This document shows, piece by piece, positions 51,901 through 63,691 of a DNA stretch of 64,000 bases (its first letter is position 1; the number at the start of each line of letters is the position of its first letter). The notes beneath the pieces were generated by a model. It saw only the letters and a list, made by a program, of their open reading frames with translations. It was not told the DNA's origin and ran no database searches. Source of the DNA: Nipponacmea schrenckii. Taxonomy: Eukaryota; Mollusca; Gastropoda; Lottiidae. The DNA lies in assembly GCA_030562195.1 (NCBI GenBank), contig JAUJPP010000003.1, positions 45,576,602 to 45,640,601 of the forward strand. Direction: 5' to 3'. Position numbers and translations under genes: made by a program.

Positions 51901-54900
51901 TAATTGCATAATATGCAAATAACATTTCAAGCTAGCTCGGGCCCTAATAGTCGCATCGGTCTGAAATTTACAGGATATAGATAGATAGGCAGCGCAATTA
52001 AAACTACATCATCAAAATTTTTTGATCACTTCCGGTTTGGGCGTGGGGACTTCCGGTTTTTTCGTCTCATGTCGGGCGACCCTGCTTCCCATGTAATTCA
52101 AGATTCTAAACAAAAACAGTATATTTTAGCTATACTAAATGATTTTAATCCCCTGAGATGAAGAAAAATTAAATTGAATGTTGCACATGCGCAGTTTTCA
52201 AAAATGGCAAATTTTCTTAAAAATTTAATAAGTCCGCCAATTATTGACCGATTTTTATGATTTTGGTGTCTATCGAATCCTTGATACTTTATCTAAAAAA
52301 TGTTGGGAACAGAATTTTGATTTTCGAATTTGAATTTTTTTTATCCCGTTCGAATTTTTCAAAAATTTAAAACTCTATATCTCGTGACCTTGACCTTCAA
52401 TGACCTTGACATTTGAGATGTAGAATGTCCTTGACCTCAGCTGTCTAAAGATGTGCTGATATTGCATGACAAATATTAACTTCCGGTTTTATAGCCCACC
52501 GAAATCTGACTATTTTGCAATTTTGGACGGTTATATTACACTTTCGGGCTCTAATGTTCGGATCGATCTGAAATTTACAGGATATAGATAAATACGCAAC
52601 ACAATTAAAAATATATCATCAAAATTTTTTGATCACTTCCGGTTTGGGCGTGGGGACTTCCGGTTTTTTATCTCATTTCAGGCGACCCTTCATCCCGTGT
52701 AATTCAAGAATGTAAGCAAAAACAGTATATATTAGCTATACAAAATAATTTGTATCCCCCGAGAAGAAAAAAATTCCAATTGCTAGTTGCGCATGCGCCA
52801 TTTTTCCGAGAATGGCAAATTTTCTTTAAAATTTAATTAGTCCGTCATTTATTATTTATGCCCGTTTGAATTTTTTAAAAATTTGAAATTCTAAATCTTG
52901 TGACCTTCACCTTCAATGACCTTGAAATTTTCCATATAGAATGGCCTTGACATCAGCTGTCTATAGATCTAACAATATTGTTACGCTTGTTCCACAATTG
53001 GAGGCTGAAAAGTACCGGAATTGAAAGCTAGCAGGTTAGAAGTTTCAAAATGTTCGAAATCCATGGGATAACGCATAGTTGCCACGCTCGGAGCTGTTCA
53101 CAGTTCTAGTTATTATTATTATTATTAAAACTGTATGGTGTCTGTGTGTATGCTTTCACTTTATGATAGTTGTATAAATTGAATCACAATTTGTATATAT
53201 GTTATCCCTCACAATTTCACCCCCTTGTTCATATTGTGTGTGTGCATTGAAATCAGAAACTGTTACACAGTAAGGATGCTGTTGCTGTTTTAAATAAAAT
53301 CTCTTCTTTCCTTCAAGTTGTAAAATTGACATGTATGTACATCATAAAATTTTTAATGAAAATGAGAAAAATCTAATTATAGTAAGAAATCTATTCTTCT
53401 TTGTAGATTTCTTAAATTTTTGAGAAAGATTATGCCTCTAATAAATTGTTTAGTATATTGATTCCAAATTTTATACTGTTGTAATGTTTACTTATAGTTA
53501 AACAGTAGTGTAAGACAACTAGGCGAGTCCATACAAACAGTAAAAACAGTTTTAACTATGAAAATACAGTCCGAACAAAAATTAGTAAGTATAGTTATTT
53601 TTTAGTTTAAAAAAAAAAAAACAATTCAAACAAAATATAACTATACAATTCCACTGAATGACCATTGATCACTGGTATAAAAAGGGACTTATTTTGGGTG
53701 AAAATAATGTGTTCATTGTATTCTATACGTCACATATGACTGAAAACAGTTCACCAACAGTCAAAAACATATATGAAACATGAAGTAATCACTAAATAAA
53801 CTGTGCTTGATTTTTGAATACCAATAAACAGGAAATTCAAACTTAAGCTTCCTTCAGAACTAATTATCAGAGTAGTAAGTTATCCTTAACATTGCTGAAC
53901 AATCTCTGAAAGAAATCCTGGTAAGACACATAATTTCTGATTATTTTAGAGAATAGATGAATTAAAAGGTCTACAAGAAGATATGGCTAAATTACGTGTC
54001 CAGATTGAACCGTTAGTAAGAAAGAACACACCCGATAATAGAAGTAATAATGATAATGATAATAATGGTAATAATTTTATTAGTGATACTGATCGTTCTG
54101 TATCTATTAATCAGTGGGGAGTGTATAATATTACCAGGTAGAGTTCTCTTCTCTTAGCTGCTTAACTTTCCTCTTGTTGGCAAGTTCTTTATGTAAGAAA
54201 ACAAGCGCAACAACTCAAACTTATAGACACTTTTCACCACTGAAAATACTGAAAAGCAAATGAAGCATATGTATATGCTTATTTCAAACCTTTTATCTAT
54301 GGGTAACTGACATATATGGCCAAGATAATCTTTAGTTTAGTTGAAGCTCAATAACCTTTAGTCAAACAAACCAAAGCTTTAATTGAAGTCACCTTGTGGT
54401 TCACCAATAAAGTAGCATACAGAATTCTAATCTGTGTAGCAAATATTGCATAAAGAACTTGCCAAGTTCTAGCATATATGGTTACAAGAAAAAACGTGTA
54501 AATTGTTGCAAAGCAAAGAAAATAAATCGAAAGCATTCAAGAATATTTTAGTCAAAAAAATACAAAACCATACATGTAAATATGTCGAACCTAATACAAT
54601 TTTTTTTTCAGTAAAACTCTGCATCATCAGATTTTTCTTTTCGAGTTCAATGTCAGAAATAAGTAAAAAGATGATTGAAGATGTAGAATGTTATTTCAAT
54701 ATATTCATTTAACTCAACATAGTCTATTTTTTCATAGAAAAAAGTGGAAAACTATTACTTGATCAATTGAAAAGAGAAATCTGACTGATGTATTTGATTT
54801 TGCTGTAGAAACTAAATATAAGTGTGGTTAATTTGATTGTCTTTTTGTAACTATAATGTGTGCTAATATGTGTGTAAAATAGTCTGATAGATTAGTTGTT

Positions 54901-56263
54901 GTGTTAATGGATGGGTTATATTTGCCAATGATTTCAGTATATCTCATCATACTGGTGATGTATTTTGTTGTATAGAAATATAACCCAACCATGTTAGATG
55001 TTCAGTCAGTTAAAGATAAATCTTCAGGCAATTTCAAAACATAAACACATCCATCTTTGATGTAAAAAAGTTGCAATAGAATTGTGTGGGACCACAAATT
55101 GGACTCTTTATGATTTGAAATGTCCCTGTGGGTTTATCTTTGAACGACTATACAACATGTAGTATTTAATTGTCCATATCTGTAAACCAAAAGCCAATGA
55201 AGATAGGTGAGTTTCATGGATTGTAGTAGACAATATATGTGTAAAGTATAACTAAATATTAGAAAAGCACAGTCAACTAGTTAGTTAGATTCACAGGCCT
55301 TTTAACAAAATTCTGCTCTATATCTTCTGTTTTGTATGGGAAATTTTGTATTTTTGAATTTAAAGAGAATGGAATGCAATAGATACACTGTTCGAAAGAT
55401 TTAAAACCACAAGTTCACATCAAGGAAAATTCAAGGTTCTAGCATTGCAAAAATATAAAACAGAAGTTATCAATGATGCATGACGTAGAGGTGTTGTTGG
55501 TTTTTAGGCGATCAAATTCACATTATTATTCCTTGGTCATTAAGAATTTATCATTTGTCATTATCATTTGTCATTTGAAAGAGTTATATTGACCCCAAAA
55601 TACTGCTTTGAAAAAATTGTAAAAGTTTTCTTTTTTTTTTGCATTGAACATTTATTCAATGAAGATTCAATAGCATTTATTTTGTGAAAGAAAAAAAAGT
55701 GTACAATACTTTAAGAAACAACAATATTATGTTCTACTATTTGATTCAGTTTTAATTGTATTTTTAGATGCACCAATATTTATTTTGAAGTATTTCTAAT
55801 GCATTTAATGTTTGATTTTTTTTTTAGATGGATGAATTGGAAAAATGAATGGATGAAATTATTAAAGAAAAAAGATGGTGATATGTTACCACCTAGTCCA
55901 GTACTTGTAGATATGATAAATGCCAGTCCTTTACATCCAGATCAATCACCTGAACCCACATCCATTAGACAAACTCCTGATCTTTATAATAATCCTTCTA
56001 AAACTTCACTTGGTAGTAGAGCTAGTAATAGACCTGGCAGTAGGGCAAAAAATACACCTAAAGCATCAAGAAGCAATGCTAACACCCCTAAACCTTCCAA
56101 CAGTGAAGGCAATACACCCAAACCTCAAGGCTCACCTCAACCAAGGAGCAATGAAACCACTCCTCAACCTTCGAAAAATGACAAGGCTAAAAATATTGAC
56201 AACAAGGGAGAGAATTCAAGGAGTCGGGTTAATACTCCTAATCCTGAAGCGGTCACATGGTAA
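33955..56263 (+). CDS. CCDC154: Long coiled-coil protein, CCDC154-like
   Basis: Nineteen phase-consistent coding exons: 33955-34022, 40610-41128, 41385-41577, 41774-41856, 42058-42153, 42360-42585, 42768-42896, 45504-45628, 46442-46568, 46888-47028, 47288-47317, 48808-48825, 50112-50231, 50463-50539, 50781-50883, 51039-51053, 53498-53584, 53950-54137 and 55828-56263. They total 2781 nt (926 aa). A Pro-rich head (RPPAGFQ, QLPAIPANG) precedes nearly continuous heptad-rich coiled coil (about residues 70-750). A conserved-looking WGVYNITRWMNWKNEWMK segment follows, then a Ser/Pro-rich tail with repeated NTPK motifs. I call it CCDC154-like from the architecture and its position next to PERCC1, as in mammals; I could not align it. 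Vertebrate CCDC154 is linked to bone formation, mechanism unclear. An in-frame ATG also lies upstream at 33925. Alternative first exons are possible. Confidence 0.72.
34023..36315. other. Intron sequence, nothing recognised
   Basis: AT-rich, no convincing exon. It includes long A and T tracts (for example 35160-35200). The open frames at 35375-35623 and 35583-35816 are low-complexity and without splice context. Confidence 0.4.
36316..36401 (+). CDS. Alternative first exon of the CCDC154-like gene (MDEVFREN...)
   Basis: ATG at 36316 opens MDEVFRENLLRESLLRESLL and continues to ...QSFN plus CA before a perfect GTAAGT donor (phase 2). It joins the 40610 exon in frame (giving ...NQPPAGFQ). The peptide is amphipathic and internally repetitive (LLRES twice). 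It has the same phase as the exon at 33955, so the two would be mutually exclusive starts from different promoters. Confidence 0.55.
36402..39680. other. Intron sequence with a small tandem duplication
   Basis: Apart from the repeat at 36658-36881 I see nothing but AT-rich DNA. No supported exon. Confidence 0.4.
36658..36881 (+). repeat. Tandem duplication, two copies of about 110 bp
   Basis: Copy 1 36658-36772 and copy 2 36773-36881 share TTGAACTCTTGCGTCAAG and ATACTGGAATGC and differ by a few bases, including the loss of CCGGTA in copy 2. Confidence 0.9.
39798..40178 (-). mobile_element. MITE-like element with a P2RX7-like coding scrap
   Basis: A perfect 19-bp inverted repeat (TGACGTATAACCCAGAACA at 39798-39816, its complement at 40160-40178) bounds the segment. 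On the minus strand from 40134 it opens MAEMSDENTSFSSGSS. After a frameshift it continues DDEPLDEGCSFEALDH and an acidic stretch, ending DNRPDRKF. This Ser/Asp-rich head resembles the start of P2RX7-intracellular-domain-like proteins that are abundant in mollusc and cnidarian repeats; that assignment is tentative. Cysteine-rich parts of such proteins are missing. It is a broken fragment. Confidence 0.5.
42897..45503. other. 2.6-kb intron of the CCDC154-like gene
   Basis: No exon supported. It contains a TA microsatellite (about 45031-45048) and AT-rich DNA. Confidence 0.45.
48059..48452. mobile_element. MITE, about 394 bp, TA-flanked
   Basis: Ends are inverted: TACTGTAAGGCTA at the left, TAGCCTTACAGTA at the right, with the outer TA likely the target duplication. 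Subterminal units containing ACAAATTAATGCGAT and CGCGGATAGG or CGCGATAGG occur twice (about 48128 and 48373). No coding capacity. It lies in the intron between exons 47288-47317 and 48808-48825. Confidence 0.78.
48948..50076. mobile_element. Dispersed repeat family A, copy 2
   Basis: Second copy of the repeat at 30908-32340, same orientation, few differences. It lacks the 297-bp segment. Ends only 36 bp before the exon at 50112, so it supplies part of the sequence upstream of that acceptor. Confidence 0.87.
51715..53127. mobile_element. Related repeat (family B) with internal duplication and TTA tail
   Basis: Opens with a hairpin (GCGTGGCAAAT, GAA, ATTTGTCACGC at 51715-51739), then CGTTCGGATTATT and a T tract as in family A. 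It closes with GTTGCCACGC near 53078-53087 and a TTA microsatellite. The interior holds two diverged copies of a block (about 51953-52400 and 52558-52960), each with CAAAATTTTTTGATCACTTC and GGGCGTGGGGACTTCCGG. No protein-coding region. Confidence 0.72.
54138..55827. other. Last intron of the CCDC154-like gene
   Basis: 1.7 kb, AT-rich. I see no exon or named repeat. Open frames at 54348-54712 are low-complexity. Confidence 0.45.
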
Positions 56264-58300
56264 TAGTATCATTACATTGATATTTATGGATTCATTCAAC
56301 GTTTTGGATACTGTTTTATGTCACTTATTTATCTCTAGATTAAGATATAGAGTTTGTCTAATGTAGATTTTTTTTTAAGAGTTCATCTGTGATAATCTAG
56401 TCTACACTTGTTGTTGGTGCAGCCAGTATTTAATGATTGTTTTATGTCATTTGATGTACATGTTTGTATGTATCTTACATTACATAGAACTTGCCATTAA
56501 GGAAGTAAATTTGAAACTGACTTATTTTTGTTAACATGTTCCATGCAACACATATTTGCACTTAAAGTAGGTAGCATGTTGCACAGCATAAAGCACAGAC
56601 ATAGGTGATTTGCATTAATATTTAACTTATGCCTTGAAGTTTTACTTGATGGTAAAAATATTGTTTTAGTAACTCCTGCACCTACGAATTTACTTTAAAA
56701 ACACCTTACATTCCTAGTGCCTTACATTCCCTACACTGCTGTTTATTATAGCAAATATTATTTTTTCACCATTTAACAATTATTAAATTGTATTATTTTT
56801 AGTATTATCATAAATCAATATTCTATTAAAATCATATATTGGTATGAAAAAAAGAATTAAGACTACTACTGTACATAGATAATTTGAAAAAAGTGCTAAT
56901 AACTAGAGAGATTTTTGTTAAATGGCAACCATATTCAATACACTAGTTATACCACTGATATGAAGTCATCGAATCTGACTGTAGCACAAGAAAAATGACT
57001 GTCAGTATATTTTAGTATTGGTATATTGCACTGTGATAGCTTTCTATGTTTTATTTGTTATTATAATCAATTTTATTATCGTTGTGTATACATGTTCTGT
57101 GATATTGTATTTTAAATTGTATTTTATGAGTTCTATTTATTAGCTACCCAAATAGAGAAAATTATTAATTGTTCAGAGAAACATTCCATAACATTAGATC
57201 TATTGTCACACTGTAAAGATTTTCAATCCTTCTTTCTTACTCCTTTCCCTTGGTTCAATTTGTTTAGCCCAAAAAAATAGGAATCAAAGTTAAATATATT
57301 ATTTTCATTGAACACAATTGATGAAATATCAAGTTCATAATTTTTCTTGGCAGGGAAAAATCATCAGTTTGGCTTAAAATCAGAGTGTCAGCTTAATTAT
57401 TTGTCAAATTCAATCCATCCTCAATAATTTGATTTTTTTTGACATATTTTGTTATTTATTGATTTATATCCTTTATATCCACTATTTGTTCTTTGTGATA
57501 GTAATGCTTTAAATGGGTACCTATTATAGGAGAGCCTTGATTCCTCGACCAAATAGGCCTTATATTATATTAAATCAAAGACATTAACCTAGGGTATTTA
57601 TAACGATATTATAACTTTAATTAGTTTATATCTTTGTAAAATGTGTTGTTATAAACATAAATAAATCTCTTCTGTCTGCAAAAGCCTTGTGTAATAGTCC
57701 CGTTCAATGGTCATGTCATATTAACATCATCCATTCTATTTCAGATTGTAAGACTAATCCCATCTACAAAAAATTACCATAGTTTTTTGGGGTTTTTTTT
57801 TTGGGATTATACAGATGAGTTCAAAGTGCATCATTTAAAGTATCGTAGTCGACCTAAGTAACTTTGTTCTGTTATAGTAAGTCTGCTTTGACTGAAATCA
57901 AGAAAAGCTATTTACCATCTTTTCGTTTCTGTTGTATATTTAGGCTATGTTTTGTGAGGATGTTGGTCAATAAATAATTGATATCAAAATTTTGTAATCG
58001 GTAAACAGACTACATGTTACGATACCAGTATTCATTTCTGATGTCAGAAAACATGAATGACAGACACTCTTCAATAAAACACAAGATATCAATTATTTCA
58101 ACAACTGTTTTCTTTTAATGTGTGAGAAAAGCTTTTACCGTGTTTAAAAATGTGTAGTGTTATAGTAATGTTAAAAATTGATTTCTTTCAACTTTGATAG
58201 ACAGAAACATTACACATTTTCTTTAATAACATGAAATATTATTTTTTAGTAAGCAAAATATCTAAAAATCTTTTGAGTTGTAAGACCGTTACAAAACACA
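56264..58300 (+). other. 3' UTR and downstream flank of the CCDC154-like gene
   Basis: No coding content. Several AATAAA-type hexamers occur, for example near 57659 and 57970, so the 3' UTR may be long. I cannot choose between them. Confidence 0.4.
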
Positions 58301-58319
58301 TTACTACAGAATGGGCGTA

Positions 58320-58575
58320 AACAACATAGTAACCAGACTTCAAAGCCACAGATGATGGGGTTATCTCAGGAAATCCTTTTGCGAGAGTGGCAACTGGGGA
58401 CATTGCCGAGACCCGGTAGATCCTTTATACGTGACAGATTTAGAGTGATGTCACCAGAAAGTCTCGGGGACTGATAAGAGACTTTCGTAAGGCAGGTTTG
58501 ATATCTGTAAAATGTGTCCCCTAATGAGTTGACTATTTACTCCGAGGATTTTCTTATCATTTTATCAGATAAGCT
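58320..58575. promoter_or_regulatory. Candidate regulatory element with clustered GATA-type sites
   Basis: This stretch is less AT-rich than its surroundings and has no open frame. It holds TTATCT (58361), CTGATAAGA (58471), CTTATC (58553) and the back-to-back TTATCAGATAAG (58562-58573). It lies about 2.4 kb upstream of the PERCC1 start. Mammalian PERCC1 is controlled by a nearby intestine-critical region, so a gut-type GATA enhancer here is an attractive but untested inference. Confidence 0.3.
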
Positions 58576-60949
58576 ACCTAATAATATTGGGAAACTGTAT
58601 TAATGGTCATATTTAACGATTTTCTGAAGGTTACAGATGAAGGACTAGGCGTAAGAGCGGAATAGTCCCTTGTGCCCCAAAGATCCCCATCGACACTTAC
58701 CATGTCAATGATTCGATTAAAATTAAGATAAAAAACAACTGAGATACTTTTAATGGTACACAAGGTATCAAAGAAACTTTTAATGGAATATGTTATCAAT
58801 ATTAATTCTGTTGAAGATCTGCTATAATTGTCCACCTGTCGGTATTGATACATGTTAATCTATGTATTGACCAGACCAGGTAAATACACCTGTATTATCT
58901 TTAATATCAATTTAAATCTTATACAATTTCCATTTACTTCTTTAATGTAACAGATAACATTCTCAAAACCTTTTAATAATTTTTACTTCATTAATGGATT
59001 TCTATTTAACTAACGATAAGATTTTATGTGATTTTAAAAAAATGAAAATGGTTAGCAGTGTTGCTTGGTAATTCAGAATCTAGCTGTTACTTGAATAGTT
59101 AATCGTCAGTATTGATATGGTTTCAATTGTGATCTCAAAATGATTGTTAAAAGTACAGATGTACATACATCGCAAGATTGATTGGTTCAGGTAAGCTGCT
59201 CGATGCAGATGGAAAAGCAAAGTTCTCTGATGTCTTGACTGAACAAACCAGAAGAGAAACATTTTGGAAGCGTGAATTGCGTGTAATGTATTATAAGTCC
59301 GAAAAGATGGTTGGTGAGTCTGAAAACAGTTAGTATTAAAATATACCAAAATGAATTATGGGTAATAAAATTCCTGACTTAGAGTCTTTAGTCTTCCTGA
59401 TAATTCTAGCGGTTGTGTTTGTTGGGCAAATGAAATAGAAATATATATTAATTATCAATGTTCGAAGGGAAAAAAAGCGATTGGTAGTATGCGTGTTTAC
59501 TGAAATTACCTTGTAAACATTAATGGAATATAACGAGATACATTGTGATGTAGTTTCGGAAATTCAAAACGATACCTTTAACCTGCGAAAATAGAGAGTT
59601 GGTATCAATATTGAAGAGTGTGTTGCTGTGGATGGCCATTAATGTATTGTATGGTATTGATGTCTGGGGTAACAGTACCAGTTCCATTGAGCTTTGTAAT
59701 ATGTTATGTATATATGGTTTATTGAAGAAACAAATGTTGAATTGATTGATATGTTCTTTACTTGAACTATTTACTAAGCACTTGTAAAGTTAATAAAAGT
59801 GCGTCAAACGTGTTTTCCTACACTTGCCAATTTTAGTCATTGACATCCAGACCAACATGGAGTGAACTGGTTCCAACTAAGACATTAAATCACTCATTCT
59901 GGATGACAGAGGCTCAATACTTAATATTGAATCCAATCAAATGACGATAAATCATACCAGGATTATTTAACTGAACGTTGATTGGTCGATGCCCGACAAG
60001 GTAAATCTGGGTGTTGACATTAAGTTTACGTTTATAATATTAAATTCTACACTAAGATAAGAATGATAAATGAACGCAAATGTTTAAATGTCAAAATTAG
60101 AAATATTAAATCGGATTTGAAAATGGTTTCCGCATTTCTAGGAATAATGTAACGGTTTGAAAGGTAAGGTGAATTGTGAACAGGCCAAAATGCCAGCAAA
60201 TGGCACTTATAATTTAAAAATTTGAACTGTTATGTTAAATAGTATATCATAATTAATATCAACGTTTGAACTTAAAACGAGGTGTTATAAGACAATAGTC
60301 TTTTCCTAATGTTTGAACTGCTGGATAAAAATTAATCGTGGCGGCTATGTGTCTATTCTGCATCGGCCTTCGGTGCCACAAATATATTAGGAAAAATGAA
60401 TGAAACACAGAACTTCCAGCAATTTTGAGAGCAGACGAATATTTCTTAAAGCCGTTTGTACACAGGTCAAGTTGAGAGTGGAGTGTGGGTGTATATTATG
60501 AATACTTCAAATGATGAATTGTAGTCAATAATGACAAGTGAAATTTGTGTGTTTAGCCATTTAGTGAATAAACAATCCTTTAATGATTAACATATTTCTA
60601 AAACACATTTAAAATTTTATAGAAACTAAAGCATTCAAAGTTATTTTTATTAATATGTAGAAATCAGTAAAAACATGAAATTCCGGATTTTTTTCTTATA
60701 TTATATTGAGATATTTGACGCAACCATCTAGTTGCATAACACGTCTAACTTCCAGTAGGCCTAACAGTCTTAACTTTCTAAAAAAAAATTGAGATGAATA
60801 TTATCATTTACTGGTTATACCTTATGACTATAATATAAAATACGTTTTGTATGTTTTACTACTGTAGTAACTCACTATTTCTAATATTTTCAGGTATGAG
60901 GTTTGTATGGAGTTAAGAACTTAAAAGGATTATTAAGTCTCAAGGCACC
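58576..60949. other. Upstream region of PERCC1, including a probable 5' UTR acceptor
   Basis: No coding exon. TATTTTCAG just before 60895 looks like a splice acceptor, so the 5' UTR may be split, with a noncoding first exon upstream. An inverted CCAAT (ATTGG) at about 59981-59985 could belong to a promoter. Confidence 0.4.
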
Positions 60950-61777
60950 ATGACGACATTTCAGAACTTGCCTAGGAATCCCGGGTATAATGGAGTTCCA
61001 CCATCCCTTCTCAGAAAAACATTTCAACCAGTTGTGTACGATAGTGACTTGGGATTTGACCATCAAATTATGGACAAATTAGTCGATGAGGACGATTTTA
61101 GTGATCATGATTCTCATTATTCCGAGGATTTAGAAGACGACTTCCGGTTTCAGTTGATGAACTGTCCGCCTGGACCAAATATGACTAAGCAACTTTTAAA
61201 CTTTGCTGATCTAGTAAACAACGACATAAAAAAGTTTTTTGGACCTAAAAAAGGTTCTGATGATACGTGCGATATTTATGCTGATAAATGGAAGACAATA
61301 AAATCTGGTCGCGAACGTTATTATAGAGATTTACTGCGTATCGCAGAAGGAGATAATGACCTAAGTAAAAATGGCAAAGATGATTCTGAATATAGCCAAA
61401 AGAGCGTAGATAATCGTCACACATTTTCTGGAAGATTGGATGAACGTTTGGGATTAGGACCCTTAAAAGAGTTATTTGATAGAGGAGTACACGGAACAAA
61501 CTCTGAAAGGAAAACAAGAACAGGAAGAGCATCAAAATATGAAAGTGTTCCTATGCACCAAAGACGTTTTCCAGATTCATTTTGGAGACCACCTTCAAAT
61601 ATTACAAAACGTTATCCTTTGTATATCCCAAATACTCACATTCAAAATTCCCCCAAACCCCCCGATTTCAGTGATTTACTGGAAACGTGGACTATGGTAG
61701 CTGATAATGAATTTAATGCAGACTTTTCTAGTGATACCAACTCGCCAGTAGAATCCTTCGTTCATCGACGTCTTTGA
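60950..61777 (+). CDS. PERCC1: PERCC1 (proline- and glutamate-rich protein with coiled coil)
   Basis: An uninterrupted 275-aa coding exon starting at ATG 60950. Conserved blocks recognisable against vertebrate PERCC1 are: an acidic N-terminal stretch (residues 44-65, DEDDFSDHD...EDLEDD); LLNFADLVNNDIKKFFG (82-98); CDIYAD (107-112); RERYYRDLLRIA (121-132); LGPLKELFDRG (169-179); KYESVPMHQRRFPDSFWRPP (196-215); and PDFSDLLETW (238-247). Human PERCC1 has the same blocks in the same order. In mammals it is needed for enteroendocrine cell development in the gut and its loss causes congenital diarrhoea; the biochemical role is unknown. There is no signal peptide or membrane segment, so it is likely intracellular. 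It lies downstream of the CCDC154-like gene on the same strand. Confidence 0.88.
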   Translation: MTTFQNLPRNPGYNGVPPSLLRKTFQPVVYDSDLGFDHQIMDKLVDEDDFSDHDSHYSEDLEDDFRFQLMNCPPGPNMTKQLLNFADLVNNDIKKFFGPKKGSDDTCDIYADKWKTIKSGRERYYRDLLRIAEGDNDLSKNGKDDSEYSQKSVDNRHTFSGRLDERLGLGPLKELFDRGVHGTNSERKTRTGRASKYESVPMHQRRFPDSFWRPPSNITKRYPLYIPNTHIQNSPKPPDFSDLLETWTMVADNEFNADFSSDTNSPVESFVHRRL

Positions 61778-63690
61778 TATCTATGTTAAATATTTAGCGC
61801 CATGAACTTGCCAAATTGAAACTGCCAGAAAACTGTATCAATTGTTATCTGAACAAAATACTTGTTTATTTCATCACAAATCTTTTTCTTTATTATTGTT
61901 CTTAAAAAGAAAAGATCCAATCCCCCAAAACAGGAATAGGTTCGATTTATTCTATTCATTGATTCTAATTTACGAGCCACGCGATCATCGCATATTGATG
62001 GCTTATAAGAGGAATTAGAGCAATGAGACTCCAATTTAGAGTTAGCTAATAATAATTCCAAATGATCAATTTGCAAAAGGTTCTGCTCTGCATACAGTTT
62101 CAAGGAAACTGCCGAGGATTGTCGAATAGGCTGTGGAGGTGACTGAACCCAATGTTATTAATACGTGTATGTATTGTACAGCCAATCAGGTGTGTCACTG
62201 TGTACAATCATGTCAATTGTATGTGTGCTTCCTTGGTTACTTAATTGCTTCTTTACTCATACATTGTATGCATTACCTTGGTTATTCTCCAGTTACAGAT
62301 CTATAGGGCCTATGCTTCTTTTGATGCATAATATAGCGGATTCCTCGGTCAATACGCTTTTTGTATTATTATAATAAAAAGTGTAATACACTAAGTTACT
62401 GAAATGCTTTATTACTAGCATAGTTGGTTCCTTGGTAACTACATGCTTAATATTTGCAAAATGTGAAGTAGACCCCTCAGTAACAAATATGCTTGTTTAG
62501 ATGTACAATGTATAGCGGTTCCCTTAGTTAGGCCTACTGATATTTTTTTTTTCTATTTACAAAATAAGTATTGGTTCTCTCAGTTTTTTCTATAATCAAC
62601 TGCATTTTTGGGGGATTTATTGGTTTATTAAAGGATTCTGTTATGCTATTTGTGGCATGTATATCTATTTTTCTATAAGTGGGGATGTAATCGATGGTAA
62701 AGCCGAATTGTGGATAAATAATTATGTCTCCTACGAATAATAAAGGTTTCAACTACAAATATCAGGCCAAACACCAAAAAATTTATAGTTTAAGCTATTG
62801 ATTTAAAATGTTTAGAATTAATCCTTTAAAAATAAATTCAGCTCTAACAAGTAGATACATAGAATACATTATTACGACAATCACCTAAATTTTGAGATAA
62901 TAAATTAGAATTTAAATATACAGAATATTTATTTAGTGAATTATAAATGGTTGACATTCTGACACATTCTGTTATAAATGTGATTAAGATAAGTTACTAT
63001 CTATAAAATACAAACAACATGATTTAATTCTTGTCAAATTCGGTAAAGAAAAACTGTTTTATTTACTTCTATAGAAGGTTTTTCTTAAAATAAATTAGCC
63101 TTATTGGAAAGTTGTGCTCATTTCTATAAAGACTTGTGACTCTTACAAACGAAAGCTTTCAATATCCTAGAATTCCAATGAATAGTCCACTTCAAGCTGG
63201 CTTAACTTCAATGTGATTTAAGCTGTGTTTACACCTAAAGCGGTTTCGCATCGTTTCACGGAAAACGCTCCCTCTCCCAACGGTAAAAAAGCGTGTGTTC
63301 ACACTGTCTTATAAACATATAGTCTCAACGATATAACCATTCACACGTATGACGTTCTAGCCCTGTGCAATGTGAAAGTTACCCCCCTTTCGAATTGTTT
63401 AAGAGTTATCTCTACTTCTCACCCTGTCGGTTAAGTGAAACTCAATAGATCTTCTGCCCATGGGCAAGTCGATTTTCTGCGTCTAAGATGCCAACCATTC
63501 ATATTTCTGCATAATGATTACGAAATCATAGGCTAATTGAGATTTTAATTTAATTTAATTACGATTTACGACCATATGCAGCTTTAAAACCCAGATTAGA
63601 AAGAATAATTGTGTCTAGCCATATTGCTACATTGCTACATTAACTTTGCTATTTATAGTTCAGGGATTGTAAAAAGGGTTTCGAAACTTT
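61778..63690. other. 3' flank of PERCC1
   Basis: No gene seen. From about 62220 to 62590, degenerate units with CCTTGGTTA or CCTCAGTAA spaced roughly 50-60 bp apart suggest an old, decayed tandem repeat. AATAAA-type hexamers occur near 62371 and 62829. Confidence 0.4.
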
Positions 63691-63691
63691 T

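Noticed and set aside
55920..56366. 148-codon open frame overlapping the last exon of the CCDC154-like gene
   Set aside because: Out-of-frame shadow of the Ser/Pro-rich tail; the phase-consistent frame ends at 56263.
61245..61535. Minus-strand 96-codon open frame in PERCC1
   Set aside because: Antisense shadow of a conserved coding exon.
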